This document shows, in pieces, positions 48,181-58,200 of a stretch of 64,000 nucleotides of DNA (positions within the stretch are counted from its first letter, which is position 1; the number at the start of each line of letters is the position of its first letter). Where the stretch lies: contig JAJEKV010000103.1 of the NCBI GenBank assembly GCA_021234155.1, positions 1,676,001-1,740,000 of the forward strand, in the 5' to 3' direction. The notes under the pieces were generated by a model. It was not told the origin of the DNA, made no database searches, and saw only the letters and a program-made list of their open reading frames with translations. The position numbers and the translations under genes are program-made. This DNA is from Isoetes taiwanensis (taxonomy: Eukaryota > Streptophyta > Lycopodiopsida > Isoetales > Isoetaceae).

Positions 48181-48300
48181 ATTAGAAGAATATATAAAAG
48201 GAAAAAAATCAGATAATCTAATTTGGATGCCACCAGCTAGTATAGAAGAACATATAAAAGGGAAAAAGTCAGATAATCCAATTTGGATGCCACCAGCTAG
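48181..48300. repeat. 60-bp tandem duplication (20 codons)
   Basis: Units 48,181-48,240 and 48,241-48,300 differ at a few bases. On the plus strand each encodes IEExIKGKKSDNxIWMPPAS. The period is a multiple of three and the frame is open on both strands through the repeat. Confidence 0.9.
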
Positions 48301-48314
48301 CATAGATTGCAAAA

Positions 48315-48683
48315 TTAGTTGCTTTCTTTGCTTTCTTCTATGTGGCATACCTGCCTTAATCTAATGGGCACATACCAAATTTGAAGCTTATCATTTCTAT
48401 TAAAGACATCTTCAATATCCCAAATAGTTGCCATTGCAAACTCTACTAATGGATAATAACAGGCTTGGCACCATGCATCTCCATTCTCACCCCAATTTTT
48501 TAAAGGCGTTCTCAAGTGGTTTGAGTGATTGGATCCAAACAATGTAATGTCATCGATTCGCGTAGCGAATCGACATTCTTGCACCAGACGAGCATGCATG
48601 CGTCGCATGCATGCATCACATCCATTTTTAGGCCGTTCATCAGGTTGGGGATCGCTACTTATTGCAGAGTTCTTCATGGACAT
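48315..48683 (-). other. Unassigned 122-codon open frame inside the Helitron
   Basis: It lies on the Helitron's own sense strand and overlaps the 5' end of the nested retroposon, so at least its first part (to about 48,550) is not one ancestral gene. The remainder (PLVEFAMATIWDIEDVF and on) has a coding-like look, and could be a captured exon. I recognise no family. Confidence 0.2.
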
Positions 48684-49240
48684 TTCATCGGCGCTTTCTC
48701 ATCTCTCAGCAGTATCCATGGCTCCCATCCTCCCCCTTAAAATTGTTATTTATATGTTCATATTTGTTCTAATTGTCGCGTGGCACGCGTGACCAGCCCC
48801 TCGCTTTTTCGAGGTGTAAATGTTGTTTTTTGTCGCGTGGCACGCGTGACCAGCCCCTCGCTTTTCGAGGTTTTTTCTCTATTAGTTTTTCTGTTGGTGA
48901 TGTGCAGGTCCAGGGGTGATGCGCGACTTCGATATTCTCTGTGGAACGTGGGTTTTTTTTGTGGGAACGTTTAGCAGCCCTGCGTTGTCCAAGCCCCTTG
49001 CCGAGATTTTATCGCTAGGGTTTTTCCTCGAAAACCCGCAAGGGCGGGGTTTTTTAATCCCGGCGATAAGCTCTCGGCAGGTACACTAGCCAACATCTGT
49101 AGCACACAATTTTATTTGGGGTTCAGGTGTTATAACTGGATATTCCCTATGTTTTTCAATTTTTGGGTAGCCTGCGATGTGCAGCTACCCACCCTATACC
49201 ATTGTAGAAAAAACTGCTGAGATGAATGAAAAGCCTATGG
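48550..49240 (+). mobile_element. SINE-like retroposon with structured ends, copy C
   Basis: It shares both ends with the retroposon at 61,621-62,572. The 5' end has hairpin CGATTCGC/GCGAATCG (48,553-48,571), followed 130 bp later by tcatcggcgctttctc. The 3' end has a hairpin with arms TGCCGAGA/TCTCGGCA (48,999-49,006 and 49,072-49,079) and TTATCGC/GCGATAA (49,009-49,015 and 49,063-49,069), then the terminal block ccattgta..ctgctgagatgaatgaaaagcctat (49,198-49,238). The middle differs from the other copy and holds a 39-bp direct duplication. No Pol III boxes or protein were recognised. It sits inside the Helitron. Confidence 0.75.
48775..48870 (+). repeat. 39-bp duplication in retroposon C
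   Basis: Units 48,775-48,814 and 48,832-48,870, each from gtcgcgtggcacgcgtgacc to cctcgctttt(t)cgagg, the last part being a small hairpin. Confidence 0.95.
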
Positions 49241-50490
49241 GATGTTGTTGGTTTCATGCGAGTCGCAGTGCAAGAATGCATAACAGTGCTCATAATGTCT
49301 CATCTCATCTAGTGCACATTATGTCTCATTTTATCTTTGGCTGGTCAATACAGCTTGCTCCTACATGCTTAGCATGCTGCTTCAAGATAGAAAGCAGAGG
49401 AGAATATTGGCATCCTAAAATGTACAAAAATATTTTCTGATACAATTTTCGGTCCCCTGCATCAAGAATGTATCTTATTTTTCCATGCTGAAACAAATTT
49501 GAATATGTAATAATTGATATATCACTGCCAACAACATAATTTACCAGACCTTATCTGGTGCTTCTCTGGCATTTGGAAAAATGCGTGGAGAGGTCGTAGA
49601 AGCACCAGCTTCAACCTTGTCTAGTTGTTCTGTCTAGTTGTTGGCACATTGCTTGCACATCATAGAGAATGTCCAGATACGTTAGTTTCCCTGATGGTTT
49701 TCTGCAAAGAATATGCGATATGCAGCCGGTTCAACTGGCTTCAGAGTGATATCATTTTCCATGTCAATGCTTATGAGCAAGCATGAACCTTAGCACATCC
49801 TGTATACTCGGTTCTTTCTTTCTGTTGTGTGAGCAAGAGGATATGGAGGAAGAATATAAGCAATTTAGTTTAATTTAGTTTGTACATACTCTGAGACCGT
49901 CCACGTTATGCCAAGCATAGCACATTCTGCTAAAACTGCTTCTTCCCAAAGAGGACCCATAGCCATGACCTTGCTTCCTAGACCCACCAGACAGCAGGAA
50001 AACAAATGCAGAAAAGAATGAATGAATTTAGCTTATTTGTATGTTTGCAAACAGAACTTCCCTTGTGCCTCCAGATCCGATGATGTTTTCTTTACAATTA
50101 AGATTTTTTCGTCCTCAAGTCTGTGATCCAACGCTCTTCTGCTACTTACCATGAATTTGATGCAGGTGAAAAGATCCGATGGCTGCAAACCGTGCAAAAT
50201 ATATCAGCGAGAGCACATGAATCCACGAGCTGATGATCTAGACGTCAGGGCAACGGCCTGCTTCTACAGAAAGAATGTAGCATCTCGCTTCTGGAACAAT
50301 GCCATACTGCCAAAGCGGGTTCAGAAGGCTCCAGATAGATGCTCTGATGCATGAACCCTAAGTCGGTAGAGCGAGGAGAAGAAAGAAAAACCATAGGCAT
50401 CTGGACCGTTGAACTTTTAACTCAAAATCTGGGCCGCCGAATCTAGGGTGTGATGCACTACATACTTACACCAAAACTTTATAATATAGG
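49241..50490. other. Helitron 5' half, no gene recognised
   Basis: No conserved protein was seen on either strand. A plus-strand frame at 50,151-50,354 is open but unrecognised. Confidence 0.4.
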
Positions 50491-50500
50491 ATCGGGACCC

Positions 50501-50836
50501 TGAAAAAAATAGGTTGAATAAAAGGAAAAAAGGGCCGGACATAAGAAAAAGAGGATCAGAAATACAGATGAAACAGGTGGAGCTGGATTCAGAAGAAAGG
50601 TGGCCGAAACCTGGATTGGAGGCAGAATAATTTGAAATCGAAGTTGATCGCTTGGGCTCTCGGAGGATTTGCAGATGGTCAATGGTGTCACAAAAAAGGT
50701 CAATTACCTTGCTACAGTGATATTATAAACGATGAAAGTTTGATTAAGTTTGAGCTATAATTGTTGTCAAGGAAGTTTTGCCTAACTAGAAGCAAGAAAT
50801 AAAGTAGATAATTGATCTTGTTTGAGAAAACCAACA
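50501..50836 (+). repeat. Probable 5' LTR of the copia element (start uncertain)
   Basis: It ends in CA (50,835-50,836), one base before the primer site. It must start after the Helitron end at 50,491; the first suitable TG is at 50,501, which would give 336 bp. No 3' partner is in the window, so the start is a guess. Confidence 0.5.
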
Positions 50837-50837
50837 G

Positions 50838-50849
50838 TGGTATCAGAGC
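50838..50849 (+). promoter_or_regulatory. tRNA-Met primer-binding site of the copia element
   Basis: It reads TGGTATCAGAGC, the standard plant initiator tRNA-Met primer site, one base after the LTR end. The gag start codon follows at 50,856. Confidence 0.95.
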
Positions 50850-50855
50850 TGTGCA

Positions 50856-51008
50856 ATGGCAAGCAGGTTCGGAGCATCCTTGCTTAATGCAATAGATGTG
50901 TACAGTGGTGGCATAAGCTTTCAAGTATGGAAAGAAAAAATGGAAGATGAATTAAATACTGAAGGGCTCTGGGAATTTGTTAAACCACCAGAAGGAAGGG
51001 AGCTATGA
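50856..51008 (+). pseudogene. Copia gag N-terminus, truncated
   Basis: From the ATG six bases after the primer site, the frame reads 50 codons (MASRFGASLLNAIDVYSGGI, later FQVWKEKMEDELNTEGLWEF) and stops at TGA. This is the normal start of a copia gag, with the FxxWxxxMxxxLxxxxLW pattern. The rest of gag, the zinc knuckle, the protease and the first part of integrase are missing; integrase sequence begins only a few bases later. The deletion removed roughly 1.5 kb compared with a standard element. Confidence 0.85.
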
Positions 51009-51014
51009 GAGGCT

Positions 51015-51383
51015 ATGATTAAGCTTGAGAAACTTAAAATTACTGGGGAAGATAAGCAGGAAGTAGTGCATCATAAATGCATCAGGTCAGACAGGGGTGG
51101 AGAGTACTTATCTAGGATATTTAAACAGTTCTGTCTTGAACATGGAATTAGGAGACAACTGACATGCAGGTACTCTCCTCAGCAAAATGGAGTTGCGGAA
51201 AGGAAGAACAGGACTGTTCTAGATGCGATGAGGTCTATGATAAAGTTTGCTGGTCTGCCAAATTATGTTTGGGAGGCGGCAGTAAAAACAGCCTTCTTCA
51301 TTCAAAATAGACTGCCTTCGTCCAGTATAAATGGAAATATTCCTCTCGCGAATATGAATATTTCAAGGCATATGGATGCCTAG
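51015..51383 (+). pseudogene. Copia integrase core and C-terminal part
   Basis: The frame reads RSDRGGEYLS, FCLEHGIRRQLT, YSPQQNGVAERKNRT and AVKTAFFIQNRLPS. These are the second catalytic Asp region and the catalytic Glu region of Ty1/copia integrases. The first catalytic Asp lies in the deleted part. A frameshift near 51,345-51,350 ends the frame early; the next 23 codons of the family sequence (EYFKAYGCLAYVHVPE) continue in another frame and lead into the following pseudogene piece. Confidence 0.9.
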
Positions 51384-51418
51384 CATACGTCCACGTACCA
51401 GAGGAAAAAAGACTCAAG

Positions 51419-52354
51419 TTGGACAATCGTGCGGAGATCGAATATCTGGTAGGTTATGACGAAGAGTCCAAAGGATACAGAATATTTATGCCGGAAACAA
51501 AAAGGATAGTAGTCAGTAGAGATGTTGTTTTTGATGAAAGCAAACTCTACAAGGACAGGCACACTGTTATAAGAGATATTGCAAAAATAAAAGAAGAAAT
51601 AATAGAAGCCAGCAAGAATACGAGTGACATTAAACCTGAATGTATGTTTGATACAGGATCTGATGATGAAGATAATACAATTGGTGAAGATAATACAGTT
51701 GGTGAAGGCATCTCACAAGTTCAACAACCATGTGCACAGGAACAACAGCCACATGAAGAGCAGACACAGGAGTCACATATTCAACAAACACAACCTTCAA
51801 GGGAAAGTGGACTAAAGAAAAGAAGTACAGAAGTTGAGAAGTTAAAGGACACGCAGTTTGATTACAATCCAGAGATCTATGGAAGATATGGAACAGGAAA
51901 GACTCGGAGAATCAGACATCCTCCAGTTAGATTTCCATCTATTATGGCATTGCTAGAGTCAAAGATTCTGGAAACCTATGAAGAGGCTATAAATTCCGAA
52001 CATGCATCGAAGTGGCTGCAAGCTATGAGAGAAGAAATGGGATCATTTGAAGATAAAGGAACTTATGAGCTAACTGATCGTCCAGAGAATAAGAATTTGG
52101 TGGAAAATAAATGGATATACAGAATAAAAACAAATGCAGACGGGACGAAAAGATTTAAGGCCAGATTAGTTGCTACGGCCTTTTCACAGAAAAAAGGGGT
52201 TGATTACGAAGAAACATACTCTTCAATAGTGAAGTTGACGAGTGTAAGACTAATGTTAGCCTTGGCAAATGCATTGGACCTCGAGTTGCATCACTATGTA
52301 AAGACGGCATTTTTAAATGCTGAGTTGAAGAAAGACATAGGCACAAGGGTTTGA
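51419..52354 (+). pseudogene. Copia integrase tail and reverse transcriptase N-terminal half
   Basis: The 311-codon frame begins in the integrase tail (GYDEESKGYRIFMPETKRIV and on), passes an acidic and Gln-rich linker, and enters the reverse transcriptase at about 51,990 (KWLQAMREEMGSFE, KWIYRIKTNADG, FKARLVA, GVDYEETYSS). Motif A, usually MDVKTAFLNG, reads HHYVKTAFLNA: the Met-Asp pair is replaced by Tyr, so the catalytic Asp is gone. A frameshift after KKDI (about 52,340) stops it. The element cannot be active. Confidence 0.9.
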
Positions 52355-52665
52355 AAAGGGAAATAATAAAGTCTGGAGACTGAAACGTGATGTCTGTGGA
52401 TTGAGGCAGGCTCCTAGAGAGTGGTATTCGTGCATAGACAAATATCTAAGAGAACAAGGTTTCCAAAAGTTGAACAATGACGGAAATATGTATATTTTTA
52501 GGAATACAAACAAGTACTGTATTATAGCACTATATGTAGACGCTTGAATTTCTGCAAGAACATTCTCAAAAGAAGATTCAAAATGACAGATCTTGGTGAA
52601 CTGAGACAGTTTCTGGGAATTGAAGTTTATAGAGATCGAAAGAAAAAGATCTTGAAGTTGACTCA
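52355..52665 (+). pseudogene. Copia reverse transcriptase, central part, cut by an LTR insertion
   Basis: Frames carry WRLKRDVCGLRQAPREWY, FRNTNKYCIIALYVDA then a stop, and FCKNILKRRFKMTDLGELRQ with FLGIEVYRDRKKKIL. The catalytic YVDD has become YVDA followed by a stop, next to a deletion of about 60 bp. The sequence breaks off at KLTH, at 52,665, exactly where the TGTGACGT end of the next LTR begins. RNase H and the 3' LTR are not seen. Confidence 0.85.
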
Positions 52666-54283
52666 TGTGACGTTCCAGCACAGTATAGGTCCTAAGACGT
52701 ATACTGTACTGCCTCGTCACGCGTACACGCCATTCCGACTGACGTGTACGCCAACGTGTAGCCGAGCAGGTAGCACCCTAGGGGGCAACTTGCAAGGTGT
52801 GTGCATTTAATTATGGGCACAAGTGCCCATATGCACACTTATCCATGTGTGTGTCAATGTGTATACATTTATCCATATGTACACATTTACCCATGTGGAT
52901 ATCCTAGGCCACTTATTTAATATAAGTGGGGCCACATCCAATTATCCCACATGCCTAAAGGGGATAATGGGAACCCTAGCCCTAACCCTTTGTCTATATA
53001 GGTTAAGGAAACCCTAACTTGCCATTTTCATCCACAGGGTTTTAGGGCTCTGTTTTGCTTGCTCCAGGAGTCAAAACCGCATCCCAGATTCTGTCTGAGC
53101 GAATCAGCTCATTAGTTTCCCAATCTAGCTTCATCTTCTAGCAGCAGAGCAGGATGGTCAAGTTCAGAGCAGGAGGAGCGAGCCAGGGATTAGGTATTTA
53201 GTCAATTTAATAGCCTAAACCGTCTTCCAGTCATTGAACCGATAGGTTTAGCCTATTAAATTGCCCATAGCAGCCATTTAGATCCCCAGATACCAAGCTC
53301 TAACTAAAGAACCTAACTCTATGATGTAGATTAAATCTTGTTCTTTAGTTCTTCTGTGATATGTATGATGATGTATCTCTGTGAACTCATTGTATTGGGA
53401 AGGGGGGTAGAGACCCTAAGGCCTGGTAGTTGATGCTCCTAGCTAGCCTCTTTAGCACACTGTAAATTTGGCCTGTGTACAAGAGCCACACCTGGTTGTG
53501 GATGAAGGGGCCAGACTGGCTTATAAGGAGGTTCGTGTTCTGACTCTTGAACGATCCCTCTGGTGTGTAAAGTCTACCGGGGATCACTGTGGACTAGGTC
53601 TAATGGCTTGCCACTGCGTGTGGGCAAGGCATTGGCTCGACACCCGTGGAGTGATGCGTCACTCTCCATTGGGTTCAAGTCGAATAAGGGCAGTGGCCCT
53701 CTAGTCACCTTGAGTCAGCATGCAGATCTCTGGAGGGAGTGATCCCTACCTGCCCCATCGGAACTGGGGAGATGCAACCCAGGAATAGCCCCTTTGGCTA
53801 TGCATCTGGCGGGCTACAGTCAGGTCCCAACACTTTTCAACCTACTCTGCAAAGTGTGCACAGGAGGGGCAGATGGAGTGGACTACCCTAAGCCATGTTC
53901 TTATGCCAGCCAAATCCATTGCCATGAATTCTGTCTGCAATGAACTCTGGAGACCCAAGCAGTCAGTCATCCCCTTTGAGTCTGAGCCTTGGGTAGGACT
54001 TCCATATGTGATGTACTGATCTTTGTCTATGCAGATATGTGATGGGCCATCCTTCGAGATGGCTATGTGATGTTGATGTCGTATACTGGCATGTATGTTT
54101 ACGCTTCCGCAGCTAGGTAGGCCCTGAGGGAGACAGGGTAAATGACCCCTTCATTCTTCCCACTGGAACTCTTCAAGGTTGCACTGATACATGGAGGGCC
54201 CTATATTAGCATGGAGCTGGTATGGGGGATGAACTCCTGTTTATATACGGTGAGTGCACCGTGTATGAGTAGTTGACATCACA
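52666..54283 (+). repeat. 1.62-kb LTR of a second LTR retrotransposon
   Basis: It starts TGTGACGT in the middle of the copia reverse transcriptase and ends ACATCACA, one base before a primer site. The ends are inverted (TGTGACGT against TGTGATGT). A TATATA box lies at 52,995-53,000 among AACCCTA-type motifs (52,974-53,016). The five bases before it, actca, should be repeated after the element's far end, which I did not find. The length suits a Ty3/gypsy element. Confidence 0.85.
52995..53000 (+). promoter_or_regulatory. TATA box of the LTR promoter
   Basis: The TATATA run lies about 330 bp into the LTR, followed by ggttaaggaaaccctaac. This is the usual position of the LTR promoter (end of U3). 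Confidence 0.55.
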
Positions 54284-54284
54284 G

Positions 54285-54296
54285 TGGTATCAGAGC
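54285..54296 (+). promoter_or_regulatory. tRNA-Met primer-binding site of the second element
   Basis: It reads TGGTATCAGAGC, one base after the LTR end, and is identical to the site at 50,838. Confidence 0.95.
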
Positions 54297-54487
54297 AATG
54301 TTCTTGGAGACCAAGAGCAAAGCACTGGCCATGCTCCCAGTAGTACTAACTTGATAGGATCCTCAAACCTCGAAAAGTGGGATTTTTTTTCTCATTTTTG
54401 TAGTATATGCTAAGCTAGTAACGGTTAAGCGAATTGGAACATAAAAAGACTAAAAACAGTTGAGCCAAATCTTCCTAAGGCAAGAAT

Positions 54488-54554
54488 GTCTCACACGTCG
54501 CGCCAGAGCACAAACCTAAACTCTAGGTCTTGCCCTGGGCGCATCATGTGAGAC
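54488..54554. repeat. 67-nt hairpin 1
   Basis: Arms GTCTCACACGTCGCGCC (54,488-54,504) and GGGCGCATCATGTGAGAC (54,537-54,554). It is the most diverged of the three copies. Confidence 0.85.
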
Positions 54555-54658
54555 ATTAGGCCATAATCACCTTAATACTTGATGAATTTTAATAAGGTAA
54601 CATGCTAGATCGAGTTTTAAGGTAAGAATTAGTTAGATTTGTATATTAGACCCAAGAA

Positions 54659-54862
54659 GTGTACGAGCAGATAGAGCGAGAGATACAAGAAGAGGAGAGG
54701 GCAGAACGAGACCAGGAGACCAAGGTTCAAGAAGCAACAGAGCAAAAACTAGTGCAGCATTTTGAAGATTCGACAGCCTGCACAGTTCATGCGAAGAGGG
54801 TGACACTAATGAAGAAGGACATGCAGCTTGCCAGCTACATCAAGGGAGATCCACAGTAAAAT
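54659..54862 (+). pseudogene. Histone H3-like C-terminal fragment inside the element
   Basis: The last 42 codons of this frame read QEATEQKLV, FED, then C.VHAKRVTLMKKDMQLA and IKG, ending in a stop. Canonical H3 has [34 protein letters not shown], RIRG at the same spacing and ends at the same place. This is the end of helix 2, loop 2 and helix 3 of the histone fold. LMKKD resembles the centromeric H3 of plants more than canonical H3 (IMPKD). Upstream, REIQEEERAERDQETK may be a decayed helix-1 region, about four residues shorter than H3. No H3 N-terminal tail is seen. It is a captured or converged fragment, lying between hairpins 1 and 2. Confidence 0.7.
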
Positions 54863-54983
54863 TTTGTAAATATAAAGAGTTTTGGACTAAGTAACGTGTG
54901 TAATCTTACTTAATTAAGTTGAGTTAGTAAGTTCCAGCTTTTGTTTTAGTTAAAACTGACATTTTGAACAAAATTGAGAGGAT

Positions 54984-55050
54984 GTCTCACACGTCGCGCC
55001 AGGAGCGAAAATGAAAAGTTCATTTTTGGTCTGGGCGCAACGTGTGAGAC
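54984..55050. repeat. 67-nt hairpin 2
   Basis: Arms GTCTCACACGTCGCGCC (54,984-55,000) and GGGCGCAACGTGTGAGAC (55,033-55,050), with an inner stem AAAATGAA/TTCATTTT. It is nearly fully paired. Confidence 0.9.
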
Positions 55051-55183
55051 CATGCAGCAAAAGTGCCCAAAACAGCTCCAAATCGACCAAATAAGGGGTC
55101 AATTCTGCCTAACTCGATGAGTCTAGCAGAACTAGACCCTTACATCATCCAAATTGGACAAGTTTAACCCATTTAGAGTCAAT

Positions 55184-55250
55184 GTCTCACACGTCGCGCC
55201 AGGAGCAAAAATGAAACTTTCATTATTGGTCTGGGCGCAATGTGTGAGAC
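55184..55250. repeat. 67-nt hairpin 3
   Basis: It starts exactly 200 bp after hairpin 2 and has the same length and outer arms (55,184-55,200 and 55,233-55,250), with the inner stem preserved as AAAATGAAA/TTTCATTAT. Confidence 0.9.
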
Positions 55251-58200
55251 CTCCAAACTTTGAACCTCCATAACTTGAGCTACAGAGCTCCAAATCGCCT
55301 GAAATTTGTTGCAATAGGGCCGTTAGATAGCCTAGAATCCATTTATGACCTCAAAGTAGGCTAGAAATGTCAAACCCTAACTCAAAATGACCAAAATTGC
55401 TCAAACCCTTGAATTGTTTTTCCAAACTGTGGTTTGTTTGTAAATAGAAGCATACCCCATTAGTACCTCGCAAGTATTGCTCTCGGCTCAAAGCTGATGC
55501 CTTACTCCTAGATAGAAGTGCCCAAGAACACCCCTTTGTTATAGTCATCTAGACCTCAGCATAGCTCATCACCTCTGCTCATGCCAAAGGCATAAACCTT
55601 GACCTAATTTTGTGTCCTTCTAATAGAGTTTGACTTATACAGCCGCCACATTGACACTCCCTATTGCCAGGATACCTAGAAAGGAGCTAGAGTCTAGAGC
55701 TGCCCAAGTCACTCCATGTGTAGAGATTGGACTCCCCCAAACCAACTTTGCTAGGACCTTAGAGTATGCCTCAAACATCATGAAGGCTTTGCAAAACAAA
55801 CCTCAATTCATGCCATACCACACGTCCTAATGCCCATAGACTTGTAGGTTATAGATTTGTCTCCAGTAATGCTGCTCGAGCTATCTTGCTTGCTTATAGA
55901 GCCCAGAATGTTGTAGGAGAGCCCTTCAAGTAGACCCTTAGACTCTAGGAGATACGAGCGTTGCTTTCGAAGTACAGGGCCAGAGCCACAGACGAGCTAA
56001 AGGCGCAACTTCTTGAAGACATCGAGGTCCCAGCCGATGTACAGACAAATAAGGAGAGGAGACCGAAAAGACAGACCCAAGAGAGAGAAGCACAACGACA
56101 AACACCTCAATCGACAAACGAGTAGAACAGGACACCGCCGGCCTATCATCAATCTTCACAAATGGGAAGAATATTTGATAACCAACGGCATCAAGAATTT
56201 TCTAGATGTCAACCTCCCGGCTACCACGTCCACGAGCTCACATCAGAAAGAGGATCTCGACGCCTTCACCAACTCGACGCACACGAGTTTCAAATGGAAG
56301 AATGCAAGACAGCAAAATACAGGTGCAAGAAGACGTTAGACATCGATGCCGCGTTAGCATCACGAGCTAGGGCCAGAGGGCATAATCTTCCGTCGAGGAG
56401 AGAAGTCATGGCGACACAGGAGCGTATAGAAACCGGAGGGAAGACCACCACGACCTTGCAGCCCAGCAGCTCAAGCGAATGTCATGCAACGTCAACAAAT
56501 GGAGCAACCAAGCTAGGCAACCACAAAGCACCTAAGGCTGACCAGGACGAGCTTCCAACTCCCTTGCACCAGCAGGGGAACTTTCATCGGTTCCAAAAAG
56601 TAGGAGACCATGAGGGGGAGGAGACGCATATCAGGGAACATCTCCAACTTGAAGGCCTATATCAGCATTAGGGGCAAGGTCAAGGAGGAGAATATTCCGC
56701 TCGCCAGAAACACCTAGAAACCAAAGGAAGGACGACTTTACTACGTCAGCCAAGGAGTGTGAGATTCAAATGGATAGGACCCAAGGGACGGAGGAGACGA
56801 CCTAGCCAGCAGGTACAAATCACGCAAAGGGGACCAGAAGGAGCTATGATAGGTGCAATGGAGATGACCACACTTCAAGGCACAGCAAAGGCACCTCGGA
56901 ATGAAGCAAAGCCCAAGCAACAGGAGTCCCACTCAGAAATTCAACCTGCGGAGGAATGACAATGCCTGCTTACCGACCACGATCTTAGAGCTTCGAAGAC
57001 ATTCAAGAATGCCTGACTACAACAGCCAGGTGATCAAGCTCAAGCGACCAATGGCACCGCACATCGGCAATCTTGCAACGACACACCGCATGTAGGGACG
57101 TTGAGCGGTCACCGCATTCCTTACGACGGACATACACATTAAGGAGGAGCATCTTTTTCAAGGGATCACATCGATGAACACTCTTCGTAACGTGGGATGA
57201 CGAGCTCGGATCAGACATGAAGCTCAACAATATAGTAGCAGCATCTCAAGGAATCTAGAAGTCAACCAGAACGAAGAAGATGCAACAAAAACGAAGGATC
57301 AAACGCGATAGGAGGAGGGGAAACCCTAAAGGAGTATAAACAATTAGGTAGATCTTCGTAGTTGTTTTGGAAAAGTGGATGAATTAAAATCCCAATGTAA
57401 ATGCGTATATGTCTATTGTATATCTCGGGCGTTCACACATATAGTGGAGAAACATGAGTTTAGAGTCATGTTTTACGGATTTAGGCGCTTAAATCAGGAA
57501 GCTCCTTCACTTCGACTACCAAATAAGGAAGCAAGGAAGCACAACGATAGTCCAAGATCAAAATGGAAGAGCAAGTACGAGGGAGAAACGACCAGAGCCC
57601 AAGCAAACCTTCGACTCCAAACACTTCGGGAAGTGCCCTCAAGTAGAAGACCACTTGTCCACCCAATGTTAGAACAAGAGACAACACCGGTCAAGTCAAG
57701 ATCATCAGCGCTGCACCAGGACATCGTCAGGACGCAACACTACCTCTTATGGCAGCGGCAACACTTGATAAACTTATGACACGAGTGGCCTCAACAATAT
57801 AAGGAGGAACGACCCGACATCAACAAGCCAACTAAGAAGGCAACATCTCGACGACCATAATTCCACCTTGTGGTAATATAGGGTGATGCGCTATGACACG
57901 CATATTAGATGGAGATGCAATTACGAAAGGTACCGCGACGAGGAGATATGCCTTCAATAACTAGGTGATGGCTTCGTCAGGTACCCCTACCAGTAATTAG
58001 AAGAAAAGAAGCCGATCGTATTTCCGATATGTGGGATATCGAACGCCCAAGGTAGAAGCATTCGACACCTTAACGACAAGGATAGCAACTGAAGCACCTT
58101 CGGCAAAAAGAGAGTTCACGATAATAGCCAGGCTATTCAATGACAAGAGTATATCTAAGGCGGGTACTTCAATTCCAGGGTCAAGCTGCGCAGATATAAG

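Larger units (their letters stand above)
47425..50491 (-). mobile_element. Complete non-autonomous Helitron
   Basis: On the minus strand it starts at 50,491 with TCCTATATTATAAAGTTTTG and ends at 47,425 with the hairpin GCCCAGCaacGCTGGGC (47,436-47,452), 7 nt, then CTAG. The flanking host bases are A before the TC and T after the CTAG, so it sits between A and T. All of these are the Helitron hallmarks. Length is 3,067 bp. There is no Rep or helicase motif, so it needs a partner to move by rolling circle. It contains several tandem duplications and the nested retroposon at 48,550-49,240, and it may carry captured gene pieces. Confidence 0.85.

Noticed and set aside
47752-48300. Repeats in this part as a CRISPR array
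   Set aside because: Units are adjacent duplications without unique spacers, each only two or three copies, in plant DNA.
56013-56671. Two overlapping frames as gag of the second LTR element
   Set aside because: They overlap in different frames, are low-complexity and show no zinc knuckle or capsid pattern.
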